Assembly (NCBI GenBank): GCA_903863905.1
Contig: CAIPDT010000059.1
Location: 1-57,293, forward strand
DNA from: an uncultured Methylococcaceae bacterium
GTDB lineage: Bacteria > Pseudomonadota > Gammaproteobacteria > Methylococcales > Methylomonadaceae
Direction of reading: 5' to 3'
Length of the DNA stretch: 57,293 bases
How positions within the stretch are numbered: the first letter of the stretch is position 1; each line of letters opens with the position of its first letter. The notes below the pieces were generated by a model. It was not told where the DNA came from and ran no database searches. It worked only from the letters and a program-made list of their open reading frames with translations. Positions 45,243 through 55,227 of this stretch are shown here, piece after piece. Made by a program: the position numbers and the translations under genes.

Positions 45243-46463
45243 TTAACCAATCACGGCCCCCATAGTAAAAATGGGTAAATACATGGCGATAATTAAACCA
45301 CCAATGAGTACACCCAAAACAACCATGATGAAGGGTTCCATTAAACTGGTTAAATTATCGACTAAATTATTAACTTCGGCTTCATAAAAATCAGCAATTT
45401 GGATCAGCATCGCTTCTAAAGCCCCTGATTCCTCACCGACTGCAATCATTTGTTCGACACGATTTGGAAATAACGCAGTGCTATGCATCGCATGATTTAG
45501 TCTTTGGCCGGTGGCCACTTCTTCACGCATCTTCATAATGGCGGCGCTATAAATTAGGTTGCCGCACGTGCCTGAAACAGATTGTAAGGCGTCTATTAAT
45601 GGAATACCTGCGGTTGATAATAGAGCTAAGGTTCTAGCAAAACGTGCAATGGTGGATTGGTTGATAATTAAGCCAATCAAAGGCAGTTTAAGTAGACAGT
45701 GATCTAAAGCATGATTAAATGAGCCAGAGTGTTTTTTAAAATAGAAAAAGCTACCTGCCATGAATAATAAGATCAGCACGATCACTCCACTATATTTCGC
45801 AAGCCCCTCAGACAGTGTAATCACAACCTGCGTAAAGAAGGGCAATTCTGCGCCAAAACTTTTAAACATATCTTCAAATACGGGTACGACAAACAGGAGT
45901 AAGATCGCCATCACTATCATAGCCACTATCAGAACGGCCAAGGGGTAGGTGAGGGCTTTTTTAATTTTCTTTTTGAGTCGTTCTGTTTTTTCTCTATAGG
46001 TGGCGATATTATCCAGTAAGGCTTCTAATAAGCCTGATTGTTCACCTGCGGCCACCAAGTTACAAAAAAGGGTATCAAAATGTTTAGGATGTTGCGCTAA
46101 TGCTTCGGTTAATGAATCACCCTTTTCAACAGTGGCTTTAATTTTAAATAATAAAGTCTGCATACTTAAGTTTTCGTTACCTTTGGCGATGATGTCCACA
46201 GACTGAACTAAGGGAATGCCTGCGCTGATTAAAGTCGCTAATTGTCTTGCAAACAGCGTAATTTCAGTAGCGGTAATTGATTGAGGAGGAGCAATGAAGA
46301 TCACTCTAGGTTTGGTTTTAATTTTGATGAACTGATAACCCAGTTGTTTTAATTCGACTCGGGCGATGAGTTCAGTTCTGGCGGAAATGACGCCGTTCAA
46401 TAAGGTATGGTCTGAATCTTCAGCTTGCCAGATAAATTCAGGAAGATCTTTGCGATCAGTCAT
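45243..46463 (-). CDS. pilC: PilC, type IV pilus inner-membrane platform protein
   Basis: 406 residues, the standard length, with two GspF domains (about residues 75-200 and 275-400). Signatures: FARQLATLISAGIPLVQSVD, EQSGLLEALLDNIATYREK, FARTLALLSTAGIPLIDAL and GEESGALEAMLIQIADFYE. Membrane helices include LAVLIVAMIVMAILLLFVVP and PFIMVVLGVLIGGLIIAMYL. It overlaps pilB by 4 bases, indicating translational coupling. No pilin gene (pilA) is present in this window. Confidence 0.95.
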   Translation of the reverse strand: MTDRKDLPEFIWQAEDSDHTLLNGVISARTELIARVELKQLGYQFIKIKTKPRVIFIAPPQSITATEITLFARQLATLISAGIPLVQSVDIIAKGNENLSMQTLLFKIKATVEKGDSLTEALAQHPKHFDTLFCNLVAAGEQSGLLEALLDNIATYREKTERLKKKIKKALTYPLAVLIVAMIVMAILLLFVVPVFEDMFKSFGAELPFFTQVVITLSEGLAKYSGVIVLILLFMAGSFFYFKKHSGSFNHALDHCLLKLPLIGLIINQSTIARFARTLALLSTAGIPLIDALQSVSGTCGNLIYSAAIMKMREEVATGQRLNHAMHSTALFPNRVEQMIAVGEESGALEAMLIQIADFYEAEVNNLVDNLTSLMEPFIMVVLGVLIGGLIIAMYLPIFTMGAVIG

Positions 46464-48124
46464 GATTGTTCAGTGGTTACGCGATCAATTTCTTCTAAAC
46501 TGGTGACACCTAAGCGGAGTTTATTTAAACCCGAGGCTCGTAAATCTTTGATCCCTTCGGCTTGCGCTAAGGCTGCAATTTCTAAAGCATTCCCTCCTGT
46601 TAAGATAAGCGTTCGCATTGCTTCACTTAACATCATGACCTGAAAAATTCCAATGCGGCCTTGATAGCCGGCTTTACAATGTGGGCAACCTTTTGCTGCA
46701 TATAATTTAAGGGTGGGTAATTCTTTGCAATTAAATCCAGCGGCTATTAATAGGGCTTCTGGATAATTGGTTGGTACTTTGCAATGTTCACACAGCCGTC
46801 TTGCTAAGCGTTGAGCCATCATTAAAATAATAGCTGAGGCTAAATTAAACGGTTCCACGCCCATTTGTAACAGTCGATTTAAGGTTTGAGGTACGTCATT
46901 GGTATGCAGTGTGGAGAGTACTAAATGCCCTGTTTGGGCGGCTTTAACGGCAATGTCGGCGGTTTCTAAATCTCTAATTTCTCCCACCATAATGACATCA
47001 GGATCTTGGCGTAAAAAAGCTCTTAAGGTATTGGCAAACGTTAGTCCGGATTTAACATTTATATTAACTTGATTAATACCCTCAACCGTAATTTCGACTG
47101 GATCTTCAGCGGTGCAAATATTTCGTTCCACTTGATTGAGTAAATTAAGTGCCGTATATAGAGTGACTGTTTTGCCACTGCCGGTAGGCCCTGTGACTAA
47201 GATCATGCCATAAGGTTTATGAATCGCTGTTAAGAAGAGCGCTTTTTGTTCAGGTTCAAAGCCCAGTTTTTCGATACCGATTTTGGCAATGTTAGGATCT
47301 AAAATGCGCAATACAATTTTTTCACCAAACAGGGTAGGGCAACTGTTAACTCGAAAATCAATGGCTTGTTGGGGCAAATAGAGTTTGATACGACCATCTT
47401 GTGGTATCCGCCTTTCAGCAATATCCATTTTAGCCATGACTTTAATTCTGGAAATAATCCGGTTAGTAAAATCACCGGTTGGGCTCGTTATTTGCCGCAG
47501 GATGCCATCAATTCTAAAGCGAATACGAAAGTTATTTTCATAGGGTTCCAGATGAATATCCGAGGCGCCTTGTTGTACAGCATCGAGTAGTAGCTTATTA
47601 ACAAATTGCACAATGGGGGCTTCATCAATATCGTCATCAAAAGTAGTCGAGGTAGAAGGGGATTTAAGTGGTGTTTTGAGCGGTGTGTGGTTTAGAATTT
47701 TATTAAGAATTTTACTGAGCTTATCTTCTTCAACTAAGACGGTTTCTGGACTTAATTGACAATGAAATTTGATGTCATCTAAAGCTTGTAAATTAGTGGG
47801 ATCAGAAACGGCGATACACACCGATTTATCTCTGACATATAAAGGTAAAATATTATGTTGTCGGATGAGTTTTTCATTCAGTAAATTTACAGGCAGTGTC
47901 GATAACTCAAGGGTATCTAAATCAAAAAAAGGAATGTCGTAAGTCTTGGAGGCATTTTCAGCTACCAGATGACTATCAATTAATTGATGGGCCACTAAAT
48001 AACTTAATAAAGAACATTGAGATTTTTGAGCTTCAAGACAGTATTGTTTAACCTTATCTTTATCTAATTGCGCTAAGTGAGTTAGATATTGCGTAAAACC
48101 ATTGAATTGAGCGGTCGGCAACAT
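46460..48124 (-). CDS. pilB: PilB, type IV pilus extension ATPase
   Basis: 554 residues, typical of PilB. An N-terminal GspE-type domain (about 1-140) precedes the ATPase. Walker A is LVTGPTGSGKTVTLY, the Asp box FRIRFRIDGILRQI, Walker B FLRQDPDVIMVGEIRDLETA, and the His box LVLSTLHTNDVPQTLNRLL. A C-terminal zinc site is formed by CEHCKVP and CPHCKAGYQGR. It powers pilus assembly with PilC and PilD from the same run. The intergenic region towards valS contains a 12-bp hairpin. Confidence 0.95.
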   Translation of the reverse strand: MLPTAQFNGFTQYLTHLAQLDKDKVKQYCLEAQKSQCSLLSYLVAHQLIDSHLVAENASKTYDIPFFDLDTLELSTLPVNLLNEKLIRQHNILPLYVRDKSVCIAVSDPTNLQALDDIKFHCQLSPETVLVEEDKLSKILNKILNHTPLKTPLKSPSTSTTFDDDIDEAPIVQFVNKLLLDAVQQGASDIHLEPYENNFRIRFRIDGILRQITSPTGDFTNRIISRIKVMAKMDIAERRIPQDGRIKLYLPQQAIDFRVNSCPTLFGEKIVLRILDPNIAKIGIEKLGFEPEQKALFLTAIHKPYGMILVTGPTGSGKTVTLYTALNLLNQVERNICTAEDPVEITVEGINQVNINVKSGLTFANTLRAFLRQDPDVIMVGEIRDLETADIAVKAAQTGHLVLSTLHTNDVPQTLNRLLQMGVEPFNLASAIILMMAQRLARRLCEHCKVPTNYPEALLIAAGFNCKELPTLKLYAAKGCPHCKAGYQGRIGIFQVMMLSEAMRTLILTGGNALEIAALAQAEGIKDLRASGLNKLRLGVTSLEEIDRVTTEQS

Positions 48125-48146
48125 AGGCTATATTTAAGTGAGGTGA

Positions 48147-48179
48147 GACTGTCATCTTCATGAGGCAAAGATGACAGTC
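48147..48179 (-). terminator. strong hairpin between valS and pilB
   Basis: GACTGTCATCTT (48147-48158) pairs perfectly with AAGATGACAGTC (48168-48179) around a 9-base loop. It lies 21 bases beyond the valS stop on the minus strand and 23 bases before pilB. No U tract follows on the minus strand, so it could be an incomplete terminator or a 3'-end stabiliser of the valS transcript. Confidence 0.5.
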
Positions 48180-48200
48180 AGTGCACAGCAATAGGTTGTT

Positions 48201-51011
48201 TTATAACGCTTGAATCTTGGTTTTTTGTTGTTCAAGGTTATTAAGCGTTGAACGTAAATCAGCTAACTTGGCTTTTTCTTTATCGATGACGTCAGGGGGT
48301 GCTTTATCAATAAAGGTCGGGTTGCTTAATTTGCCTTCAACACGCGGTAGATCATTTAAAATCTTTTGAATCTCTTTATCTAAACGGGCTAACTCGGCTT
48401 CTTTATCAATTAAACCGGCCATGGGAATTAAGATATTTAATTCTCCCACTAAGGCGATAGCCGATTCGGGGGTAATCTCTTCAGGTGTTAACCAGGTAAT
48501 CGATTCTAAACGACCCAATCTTTTAAGGTACGCCAAATTATTATTTAAAGCCTGTTGATCAAAAGCTGAACCGTGTTGTAACAAGATGGGTAACGGTTTT
48601 CCGGGTGCAATGTTCATTTCACCACGGATTCTACGCACCCCCAAAATAAAGCTCATCACCCAATTGGTTTCGGTGATCGCCGTTTGATTAATTTGCGTCT
48701 CATCGCTGCTTGGATAAGGTTGCAGCATAATAGTTTCTGCGTTGATACCCGCTAAAGGCGCAACCCGTTGCCAGATCTCTTCGGTAATAAACGGCATAAT
48801 CGGATGAGCCAAACGCAAGATAGACTCTAAAACCGTTAACAAGGTATGGCGAGTGCCGCGTTGTAAATCTTCATCATCGGATTGCAAAGAGATTTTGGCT
48901 AATTCTAAATACCAGTCACAGTATTCATTCCAAGTAAATTCATAAATCGCTTGCGCCGCTAAATCAAAGCGATAATGTTCAATGGCATGGCTGGTGGTCG
49001 CGGTCACTTGATGTAACCTTGAAATAATCCAATGATCAACTTGAGTATAAGCAACAGCGCCCTCTCCAAAACCATTATCAAACGCTTCAGTGTTCATTAA
49101 CACGTAGCGAGCGGCATTCCATAATTTATTACAGAAGTTGCGATAACCTTCAGTTCGCGCTAAGTCAAAGCGAATATCTCGGCCAGTAGACGCTAAAGAG
49201 GCAAAGGTGAATCTTAACGCATCGGTACCGTAAGATTGAATTCCGTCCGGGAAATGCTTACGGGTATCTTGCTCAATCTTTTTTGCTAAATGCGGTTGCA
49301 TCATGCCAGAAATTCGTTTCTCAACTAAGGCTTCTAACTCAATCCCATCGATAATATCAATCGGGTCAAGCACGTTACCTTTAGATTTTGACATCTTTTG
49401 GCCTTCCGCATCACGCACTAAACCATGAATGTAGACTTCTTTAAAAGGCACTTGGCCTTGAAACTTAAGGCCCATCATAATCATTCTAGCGACCCAGAAG
49501 AAAATAATATCAAAGCCCGTCACTAAAACACTGGTGGGATAATGTTTCGCTAATTCTGGGGTATTTTCTGGCCAGCCTAAGGTAGAGAACGGCCACAAAG
49601 CAGACGAAAACCAAGTATCTAAAACATCTTCATCTTGTCTAAGTACGGTGTCTGCGGGTAAATTATGTTTGGCCCGAATAGCGTCTTCAGAGTTGCCGAC
49701 ATAAATATTGCCTTCAGTATCATACCAAGCTGGGATTCGATGTCCCCACCAGATTTGTCGAGAAATACACCAATCTTGAATATTACGCATCCATTCGTAG
49801 TAAGTGTTTTTCCAGTTATCTGGTACAAATTTAATGTCACCATTTTCAACAGCGGCAATAGCAGGTTCCGCTAAAGGCGCTACTTTAACGTACCATTGGT
49901 CTGTTAACAAAGGCTCAATCACACTGTTGGTTCTATCGCCACGCGGTACCATTAATTTATGGTCAGCAATTTTGTCTAATAAGCCGATTGCATCAAGATC
50001 CGCAACCATTTTTTTACGGGCTTCAAAACGATCAAGGCCAACATATTTAGCAGGGATTAAATTATTTTCATCGTCTGCATTCTCGCGAATAGCGGCGTCA
50101 ACCGTCAGAATATTAATCAAGCCGCCATGAGGTAAGGCTTGAATAACCGGTGTGTGACGATGACGCGTCCACACTTCATAGTCATTAAAATCATGAGCGG
50201 GGGTGATCTTAACGCAACCGGTGCCAAATTCAGGGTCAACGTAGTCATCTGCAATAATGGGAATTAAGCGACCACTTAAAGGCAGAATAACAAATTCACC
50301 GATTAAATGTTGATAACGCTCATCATCGGGATGCACAGCCACTGCGGCATCGCCTAATAATGTTTCAGGACGAGTGGTAGCAACGATTAAATGATCTTGG
50401 CCGTTGGCTAAAGGATAGCGTAAATGCCACATGGAGCCGTTTTCTTCTTCAGACAATACTTCTAAATCGGATACAGCCGTGTGTAAGACGGGGTCCCAAT
50501 TTACCAAGCGTTTGCCACGATAAATTAAACCTTCTTCATACAGACGAATAAACACTTCTTGCACCGCATCTGACATGCCGTCATCCATGGTAAAGCGTTC
50601 TTTTTCCCAATCTAAGGAAGAACCCATGCGACGTAATTGACGCGTAATCGTCCCACCGGATTCTTCTTTCCATTGCCAGACTTTTTCAAGAAACTTTTCA
50701 CGACCGTAATCATGACGAGTTTTGCCTTCGGCATTACATAAGCGTTCAACCACCATTTGAGTCGCGATACCGGCGTGATCTGTACCCGGTTGCCACAATG
50801 TGCTGTAGCCCTTCATGCGGTGATAACGGGTAAGGGCATCCATAATGGTATCTTGAAAAGCATGCCCCATGTGCAGGCTGCCTGTGACGTTGGGCGGTGG
50901 AATCATAATGCAGTAAGATTCACCTTCTGTTTGGGCGGCAAAATAGCCTTTTTCTTCCCAAGTTTGGTACCAACGTTGCTCAATAGAATGCGGTGCGTAT
51001 GTTTTTTCCAT
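48201..51011 (-). CDS. valS: valyl-tRNA synthetase
   Basis: 936 residues, close to the 951 of E. coli. The class I HIGH-type motif is in [15 protein letters not shown] (about residues 38-52) and the KMSKS motif in [17 protein letters not shown]. The editing domain includes [18 protein letters not shown]. The C-terminal coiled coil that clamps the tRNA is visible as [20 protein letters not shown]. It charges tRNA-Val. It lies 49 bases after holC, the common pepA-holC-valS order. Confidence 0.97.
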   Translation of the reverse strand: MEKTYAPHSIEQRWYQTWEEKGYFAAQTEGESYCIMIPPPNVTGSLHMGHAFQDTIMDALTRYHRMKGYSTLWQPGTDHAGIATQMVVERLCNAEGKTRHDYGREKFLEKVWQWKEESGGTITRQLRRMGSSLDWEKERFTMDDGMSDAVQEVFIRLYEEGLIYRGKRLVNWDPVLHTAVSDLEVLSEEENGSMWHLRYPLANGQDHLIVATTRPETLLGDAAVAVHPDDERYQHLIGEFVILPLSGRLIPIIADDYVDPEFGTGCVKITPAHDFNDYEVWTRHRHTPVIQALPHGGLINILTVDAAIRENADDENNLIPAKYVGLDRFEARKKMVADLDAIGLLDKIADHKLMVPRGDRTNSVIEPLLTDQWYVKVAPLAEPAIAAVENGDIKFVPDNWKNTYYEWMRNIQDWCISRQIWWGHRIPAWYDTEGNIYVGNSEDAIRAKHNLPADTVLRQDEDVLDTWFSSALWPFSTLGWPENTPELAKHYPTSVLVTGFDIIFFWVARMIMMGLKFQGQVPFKEVYIHGLVRDAEGQKMSKSKGNVLDPIDIIDGIELEALVEKRISGMMQPHLAKKIEQDTRKHFPDGIQSYGTDALRFTFASLASTGRDIRFDLARTEGYRNFCNKLWNAARYVLMNTEAFDNGFGEGAVAYTQVDHWIISRLHQVTATTSHAIEHYRFDLAAQAIYEFTWNEYCDWYLELAKISLQSDDEDLQRGTRHTLLTVLESILRLAHPIMPFITEEIWQRVAPLAGINAETIMLQPYPSSDETQINQTAITETNWVMSFILGVRRIRGEMNIAPGKPLPILLQHGSAFDQQALNNNLAYLKRLGRLESITWLTPEEITPESAIALVGELNILIPMAGLIDKEAELARLDKEIQKILNDLPRVEGKLSNPTFIDKAPPDVIDKEKAKLADLRSTLNNLEQQKTKIQAL

Positions 51012-51060
51012 GTAGAACTGTGTGTTATCTGTGTGTGTTAAATTGAGGTTATTTTAACAG

Positions 51061-51489
51061 TTAGCCCATTTTATGGGTTGTTATATTTATGCCAGCCTCT
51101 TGATAGAAGCGGTAGCGTTGTCTACCGAGTGCTTTTGTGGCTTCACTGTTATCGAGTATTTCAAGAATGCGTTGGTTATGCTCTAAATCGGGATACGACG
51201 CGGATAAATTAATCAGGGTATGCTGCCATTCAATAGGCGCTTGCTCAGAACCTATTAAAATGACTTTATCTATTAATGGCCGTGCACCGGTATAAATTTG
51301 GTGAGGAATAAAACTCCCCGCTCTAAAAGTCCAGAGCAGGGTATCAAAATGTTGGCTTTGTTCTGCATTATCTGTCAGTACATAACAAAAGCAAGCGCTG
51401 CGATAGACTTTCTCGATGAGTTTGCAAGCAAACTCATCACGCTCTTGTATCGATTCAGACGGCAGAATATAAAAGCTAACTTCAGCCAT
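51061..51489 (-). CDS. holC: DNA polymerase III chi subunit
   Basis: 142 residues, the family size. Signatures: [51 protein letters not shown] and [20 protein letters not shown]. Chi binds psi and the C-terminal tail of SSB within the clamp-loader complex. It overlaps the end of pepA by 8 bases and precedes valS. Confidence 0.93.
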   Translation of the reverse strand: MAEVSFYILPSESIQERDEFACKLIEKVYRSACFCYVLTDNAEQSQHFDTLLWTFRAGSFIPHQIYTGARPLIDKVILIGSEQAPIEWQHTLINLSASYPDLEHNQRILEILDNSEATKALGRQRYRFYQEAGINITTHKMG

Positions 51490-52969
51490 AAGCCCTGTTA
51501 AGTAAATACTGAGTAATTAAAGGTACGGGCCGGCCTGTGGCACCTTTATTTTGACCGGTACGCCATGCAGTTCCGGCAATATCTAAATGTGCCCAGTTAA
51601 AGCTTTCAGCAAATTGAGATAAGAAACACGCTGCCGTAATGGTGCCAGCGTCTTTACCGCCAATATTGGCTAAGTCTGCAAAATTGGATTTAAGTTGTTC
51701 TTGGTATTCTTCCCACAAGGGTAAGCGCCATAAACTATCATTAGCGGTTTCGCTTGCCGCTATTAAGGCATTACATAAATCATCGTTATTACCTAATAAA
51801 CCACTGGGCACACGACCCAAGGCCACTAAACAGGCGCCGGTTAAAGTCGCCATATCAATCACAACATCAGGGTTAAAACGTTCTGCATAGGTCAGAGTGT
51901 CGCATAATAATAAACGACCTTCGGCATCGGTGTTTAGCACTTCAATGGTTTTTCCAGACATGCTGATTAAAATATCGCCCGGTTTATTCGCATCGCCATC
52001 AGGCATGTTTTCAGATGAAGGAATTAAGCCTACGATGTTTAACGGGAGTTTCATTTCAGCAGCGGCCAGTAATGATCCTAAAACAGTGGCACCTCCGCAC
52101 ATGTCGTATTTCATCTCATCCATGCCTAAGCCGGGTTTAAGAGAGATACCCCCTGCGTCAAAGGTTAAGCCTTTACCGATTAGGACAATCGGTTTAGCGT
52201 TGGCGTCACCGCCTTGATAATTAAGGCTGATTAATTTGGCCGGTTGGCGACTACCTCTTGATACTGATAATAAGGCGCCCATGCCTAATTCAGCCATGTC
52301 AACTTCTTCTAAAATATGAATCGCTAAACTGGGATACTTTTCACCTAAAGCTAAGGCTTGTTCAGCTAAGTAAGTAGGGGTGCAGACATTGCCAGGTAAA
52401 TCGCTTAACAGTTTAGTTAAGTTAATGCCTTCAGCAATTGCTTTACCTTGAGTTATCCCAGTATTTGCTAAAGATAATTCAGCTTCGGGTGCTGTAATGC
52501 TGATTTTTTCAAGCGCGAAATCGACTTCTTTATTAGCTAGGTAAGCGTTAAATTTATATAAGGCATCATTAAAGATTTCGATGATTTGACGCGTTTTCCA
52601 TTGGCGATCACTCGCGATGACTTCAGCATCTGCTAAAGTACAGACCACTGTTTTAATCGTCGTTTTTTTAAAGACATTAATCGCCGCACTTAAGGTTTTT
52701 CGGTATATTTTGCTGGTTAAAGGTTTGTTCTCACCTAAACCAACTAATAAAATGCGTTCGAGTTGACTGTCTGGCACCACATTAATTAATAAGGTATCGC
52801 CGACTTTGCCACTGATGTCGCCGCGGTTGAGTAATTGACTAATAAGACCTTGAGTATTTTGATCAATAGTTTGAGCGGCTGTACTTAATTCTTTATTAAG
52901 ATAAACACCCACTATAAGGCAATCAGAATGCAAGGTGTCTAACGAGGCAGTTTCTATCGTATATTCCAT
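51482..52969 (-). CDS. pepA: leucyl aminopeptidase (M17 family)
   Basis: 495 residues, standard for PepA. The N-terminal domain (about 1-160) precedes the catalytic domain with [38 protein letters not shown] and the M17 signature [18 protein letters not shown], which holds metal ligands. [20 protein letters not shown] lies near the end. It removes N-terminal residues from peptides; E. coli PepA also binds DNA in XerCD recombination and carAB control. The 213 bases between it and the divergent olsB contain the Pho-like array. Confidence 0.96.
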   Translation of the reverse strand: MEYTIETASLDTLHSDCLIVGVYLNKELSTAAQTIDQNTQGLISQLLNRGDISGKVGDTLLINVVPDSQLERILLVGLGENKPLTSKIYRKTLSAAINVFKKTTIKTVVCTLADAEVIASDRQWKTRQIIEIFNDALYKFNAYLANKEVDFALEKISITAPEAELSLANTGITQGKAIAEGINLTKLLSDLPGNVCTPTYLAEQALALGEKYPSLAIHILEEVDMAELGMGALLSVSRGSRQPAKLISLNYQGGDANAKPIVLIGKGLTFDAGGISLKPGLGMDEMKYDMCGGATVLGSLLAAAEMKLPLNIVGLIPSSENMPDGDANKPGDILISMSGKTIEVLNTDAEGRLLLCDTLTYAERFNPDVVIDMATLTGACLVALGRVPSGLLGNNDDLCNALIAASETANDSLWRLPLWEEYQEQLKSNFADLANIGGKDAGTITAACFLSQFAESFNWAHLDIAGTAWRTGQNKGATGRPVPLITQYLLNRAYG

Positions 52970-53072
52970 AACTTAACTCATTTTAAAGGTGGATTAGTAA
53001 TCTATAAGTGATACAGGATTATACAACCAATAGCTAAAGGTGGCAGAGCAAAAAACAGCCTAATAAGGTTCG

Positions 53073-53134
53073 TTGTCATGAAATCTTAATCATTTTGTTA
53101 TTTATTGGTCATCAAACTGACATGAATATGACAT
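53073..53134 (+). promoter_or_regulatory. candidate tandem Pho-box array upstream of olsB
   Basis: Six 7-mers start exactly 11 bp apart: TTGTCAT (53073), TCTTAAT (53084), TTGTTAT (53095), TGGTCAT (53106), CTGACAT (53117) and ATGACAT (53128). Against CTGTCAT they match at 6, 3, 5, 5, 6 and 5 of 7 positions. This is the spacing of PhoB tandem sites. A possible -10 element, TTAATAT, follows at about 53143, and the olsB ATG is at 53183. Confidence 0.6.
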
Positions 53135-53182
53135 TTAAGATGATTAATATGGCCAAATCTTTTTTGAGTTAGGTTTCAATCC

Positions 53183-53974
53183 ATGAAAACAACAGACATA
53201 GAAGTTTCTACTAACGGTACTAAGAAATTAAGCTGTTTTTTAGCCGACTCTGACGCGTTAATAAAAGAAGCACAAGCGTTACGTTATCGTGTTTTCGCCA
53301 AAGAAATGGGCGCTAAGCTTAAAACAGAAGACGAAGGCTTAGATTATGATGAAGTCGATAGTTACTGTGATCATCTCATCGTGTATGACAATGTTAATCA
53401 AAAAATTGTCGGCTACACCCGCTTGCTTAATCAACATCAAGCGCAACGCTTGGGGCGTTTTTATTCTCAAGACGAATTTGATATAGAGCAAGTGCTTGCC
53501 CTGCCTGGGCGTTTTTTAGAGGTGGGTAGAACCTGTGTTGATCCTGATTATCGTGGGGGAGCGGTTTTAACCACACTTTGGTCTTCTTTAGTGCAATACG
53601 CCTTAGAAGGTCAATATAACTATTTATTAGGCTGTGCTAGTATCACACCGGGTCCAAGTGGGTATGCGATTGATGCTGTGTATCGTAATATTGATGCTAA
53701 GAATATCGCACCGGCTGATATTCAAGTGACGCCCAGTATTACAGTGCCCAATGAGTTAAGATGTCAACGTGATGAATCAGGCATTCCACCTTTACTAAAA
53801 GCCTATTTACGTTTTGGCGCATTAATTTGTGGTGAACCGTATTGGGATAAAGATTTCAATTGTATGGATTTATTTGTGTTATTACCTTTGGATCAATTAA
53901 AAGATCGTTATAGCAAACACTATATGAAAGGGTACCAAGCACCGAACACTGTCGAAAATACCATTTCTTTATAA
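53183..53974 (+). CDS. olsB: OlsB-type ornithine N-acyltransferase (GNAT family)
   Basis: 263 residues. OlsB transfers a 3-hydroxyacyl group from acyl-carrier protein to the alpha-amino group of ornithine, the first step of ornithine-lipid synthesis. Signatures: EAQALRYRVFAKEMGAKL, DEVDSYCDHLIVYD, VGYTRLLNQHQAQRLGRFYS, RFLEVGRTCVDPDYRGGAVL (acyl-CoA-site region) and LLGCASITPG. PEP-CTERM-associated acyltransferases are related, but the CDHL and EVGR motifs fit OlsB. No olsA is nearby. Ornithine lipids contain no phosphorus and are often induced by phosphate limitation, which fits the upstream array. Confidence 0.87.
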   Translation: MKTTDIEVSTNGTKKLSCFLADSDALIKEAQALRYRVFAKEMGAKLKTEDEGLDYDEVDSYCDHLIVYDNVNQKIVGYTRLLNQHQAQRLGRFYSQDEFDIEQVLALPGRFLEVGRTCVDPDYRGGAVLTTLWSSLVQYALEGQYNYLLGCASITPGPSGYAIDAVYRNIDAKNIAPADIQVTPSITVPNELRCQRDESGIPPLLKAYLRFGALICGEPYWDKDFNCMDLFVLLPLDQLKDRYSKHYMKGYQAPNTVENTISL

Positions 53975-54003
53975 GTTGTTTTAATAGACTGCTTTCAAAT
54001 ATA

Positions 54004-54042
54004 CGCCTTAAAGGGGTAAGACTTTCTCATCCCTTTAAGGCG
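54004..54042. terminator. hairpin between convergent olsB and rubredoxin genes
   Basis: CGCCTTAAAGGG (54004-54015) pairs perfectly with CCCTTTAAGGCG (54031-54042) around a 15-base loop. It lies 30 bases after the olsB stop and 16 bases beyond the rubredoxin stop, so it could serve both. Neither side has a good U tract, so termination is likely but not certain. Confidence 0.6.
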
Positions 54043-54057
54043 AATCAGTGTCGAGTT

Positions 54058-54228
54058 TTAATCGAGGAAGACAAAGTCTTCTTTGCCTACGCCACAGGTG
54101 GGGCAGCGCCAATCTTCAGGTACATCTGCCCATAAAGTGCCGGGTGCAATTCCTGAGTCCTCATCTCCTTCTGCTTCATCATAAATATGGTCACAGACGT
54201 CACAGACGTATTTTTTGTAATCAGACAT
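54058..54228 (-). CDS. rubA: rubredoxin
   Basis: 56 residues: [20 protein letters not shown] at the start and [18 protein letters not shown] at the end. The two iron-binding loops are CDVC and CPTC, spaced as in a standard rubredoxin of about 54 residues, and the middle [14 protein letters not shown] matches the family. The start has GAGAG upstream. Rubredoxin is a cytoplasmic one-electron carrier for oxidoreductases, for example in oxygen or nitric oxide detoxification. The partner is not encoded nearby. Confidence 0.95.
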   Translation of the reverse strand: MSDYKKYVCDVCDHIYDEAEGDEDSGIAPGTLWADVPEDWRCPTCGVGKEDFVFLD

Positions 54229-54245
54229 TGTTATCTCTCAATCTT

Positions 54246-54579
54246 CATTAGTAGAAATTAGCTTTACAAGGTGTAAAGTATCTATGAATCTAACAGTAAT
54301 GCAAAAATATTCAAGTAAAACTTACGGGATAGTTTTACGTCCGGTTCGCGCCAAACTTCAGATTGCTGTAGTATTCAGATAAGTTTTGCTCACCTACACT
54401 GAGTAACACCCCAATATTTGCTTGACGGGTGACTTTGTTAGGGTATTCAATTAACAATACGTTGGAACGTCAATACCGAAGATAATGTTGCTCAAGATTC
54501 CGACAAAAAAATCAAAGCCAATAAAACACCTAAAGAAATCTGAATCACTCGGATAAATATGCAGTCTTATATAACCATG
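54246..54579. other. stretch without an intact gene, only short coding-like scraps
   Basis: No complete gene is seen. On the minus strand an open segment ending at the TAA at about 54334 reads VLLIEYPNKVTRQANIGVLL then SVGEQNLSEYYSNLKFG, which looks like the C-terminal end of a protein I cannot name. On the plus strand near 54470-54547 a hydrophilic frame (NTEDNVAQDSDKKIKANK) also looks coding-like. Lying between the rubredoxin and a type III restriction fragment, these are probably gene remnants. Confidence 0.4.
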
Positions 54580-54654
54580 TTGCCCTGCAAAGCAATTGGC
54601 TACCGCTTCAACGGCATTGGTTTGGTACGCTTGTTTCTTAAATTTAAGTTTCAT
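54580..54654 (-). pseudogene. N-terminal remnant of a type III restriction endonuclease (Res)
   Basis: The first 25 codons read MKLKFKKQAYQTNAVEAVAN then CFAGQ, the characteristic N-terminus of type III Res helicase-nuclease subunits. The frame stays open to 54451 but continues into unrelated hydrophobic sequence (FFRCFIGFDFFVGIL), and no helicase motif follows. Full Res proteins have about 900-1000 residues. This is a truncated remnant; no Mod methylase gene is in the window. Confidence 0.65.
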
Positions 54655-54689
54655 TATCCAATTCTTTATATACTCAGCACAGTGGATTT

Positions 54690-54713
54690 GGTAACGAAAT
54701 AGGTTTCGTTACC
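54690..54713. repeat. 10-bp inverted repeat with 4-base loop
   Basis: GGTAACGAAA (54690-54699), loop TAGG, then TTTCGTTACC (54704-54713). The hairpin is perfect and lies between the Res remnant and the ParE-type toxin gene. It has no U tract on either side, so it may be a dispersed palindromic element rather than a terminator. Confidence 0.6.
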
Positions 54714-54742
54714 ACGGAAAAACTCATAACCCAAGTCTTCTA

Positions 54743-55012
54743 TTATGGGAACTTCTTATAAAAACTTTCTCGACTACCCACACGTAAAAACTGAATTGTT
54801 TCCTTCTCGCAGTAAATGCCAATACGGTAGCGATAATCGAATCTTATACGATAAAAACCTTGATAACCGGTCAGCGCTTCAACATTGGCCCAATCCGTTA
54901 CACTTTCAATCTGTTTGGCCTCTATTAAAATTTGCTGTATTTTTGCCAAAATACGTTTATCAGTAATCTTTTGGGTATCTTTTACAAAGCTTTTACTAAT
55001 TTCGATATTCAT
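54743..55012 (-). CDS. RelE/ParE-family toxin
   Basis: 89 residues: MNIEISKSFVKDTQKITDKR, IQQILIEAKQIESVTDWANV, LTGYQGFYRIRFDYRYRIGI and FLRVGSRESFYKKFP. The pattern strand, two helices, then three strands with RIRFDYRYRIG is that of RelE/ParE toxins, which cleave ribosome-bound mRNA or inhibit gyrase. The start overlaps the antitoxin stop by 4 bases, as in type II modules with antitoxin first. The gene looks intact. Confidence 0.83.
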   Translation of the reverse strand: MNIEISKSFVKDTQKITDKRILAKIQQILIEAKQIESVTDWANVEALTGYQGFYRIRFDYRYRIGIYCEKETIQFLRVGSRESFYKKFP

Positions 55013-55227
55013 GGGTTCAAACTTTGTATAAAAGCCTGCGCTTCTTCGTCACTTATAAATTCATTGTCTGCTTTGGCTTGCTTACAAGCTAGAGCAAAGG
55101 CCAAATCTTCTAACTGCTCCTGTTTTTTTTGCAACAACTCTTCAAGAAAAGCCTGTTGTACCTCATTAGGTAAGGTGTCGTAGAGTGCGTACAGACTATG
55201 AGCCGTATTAGCTTGTTGTGTATTCAT
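55009..55227 (-). CDS. antitoxin of the RelE/ParE-type module
   Basis: 72 residues from the ATG at 55227 (MNTQQANTAHSLYALYDTLP); an ATG four codons earlier is possible. It is mainly helical and acidic (NEVQQAFLEELLQKKQEQLE, ISDEEAQAFIQSL). It has no obvious DNA-binding domain and resembles small antitoxins paired with RelE-type toxins. It precedes the toxin gene with a 4-base overlap, which supports the call more than its sequence does. Confidence 0.75.
   Translation of the reverse strand: MNTQQANTAHSLYALYDTLPNEVQQAFLEELLQKKQEQLEDLAFALACKQAKADNEFISDEEAQAFIQSLNP

Noticed and set aside
48147-48179. CTGTCAT inside the valS-pilB hairpin as a Pho box
   Set aside because: Only one half-site per strand and no 11-bp partner; it is better explained as part of a perfect 12-bp hairpin after valS.
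54048-54251. Plus-strand ORF of 67 residues
   Set aside because: It is the antisense shadow of the rubredoxin gene on the minus strand, which has the two CxxC loops and a ribosome binding site.
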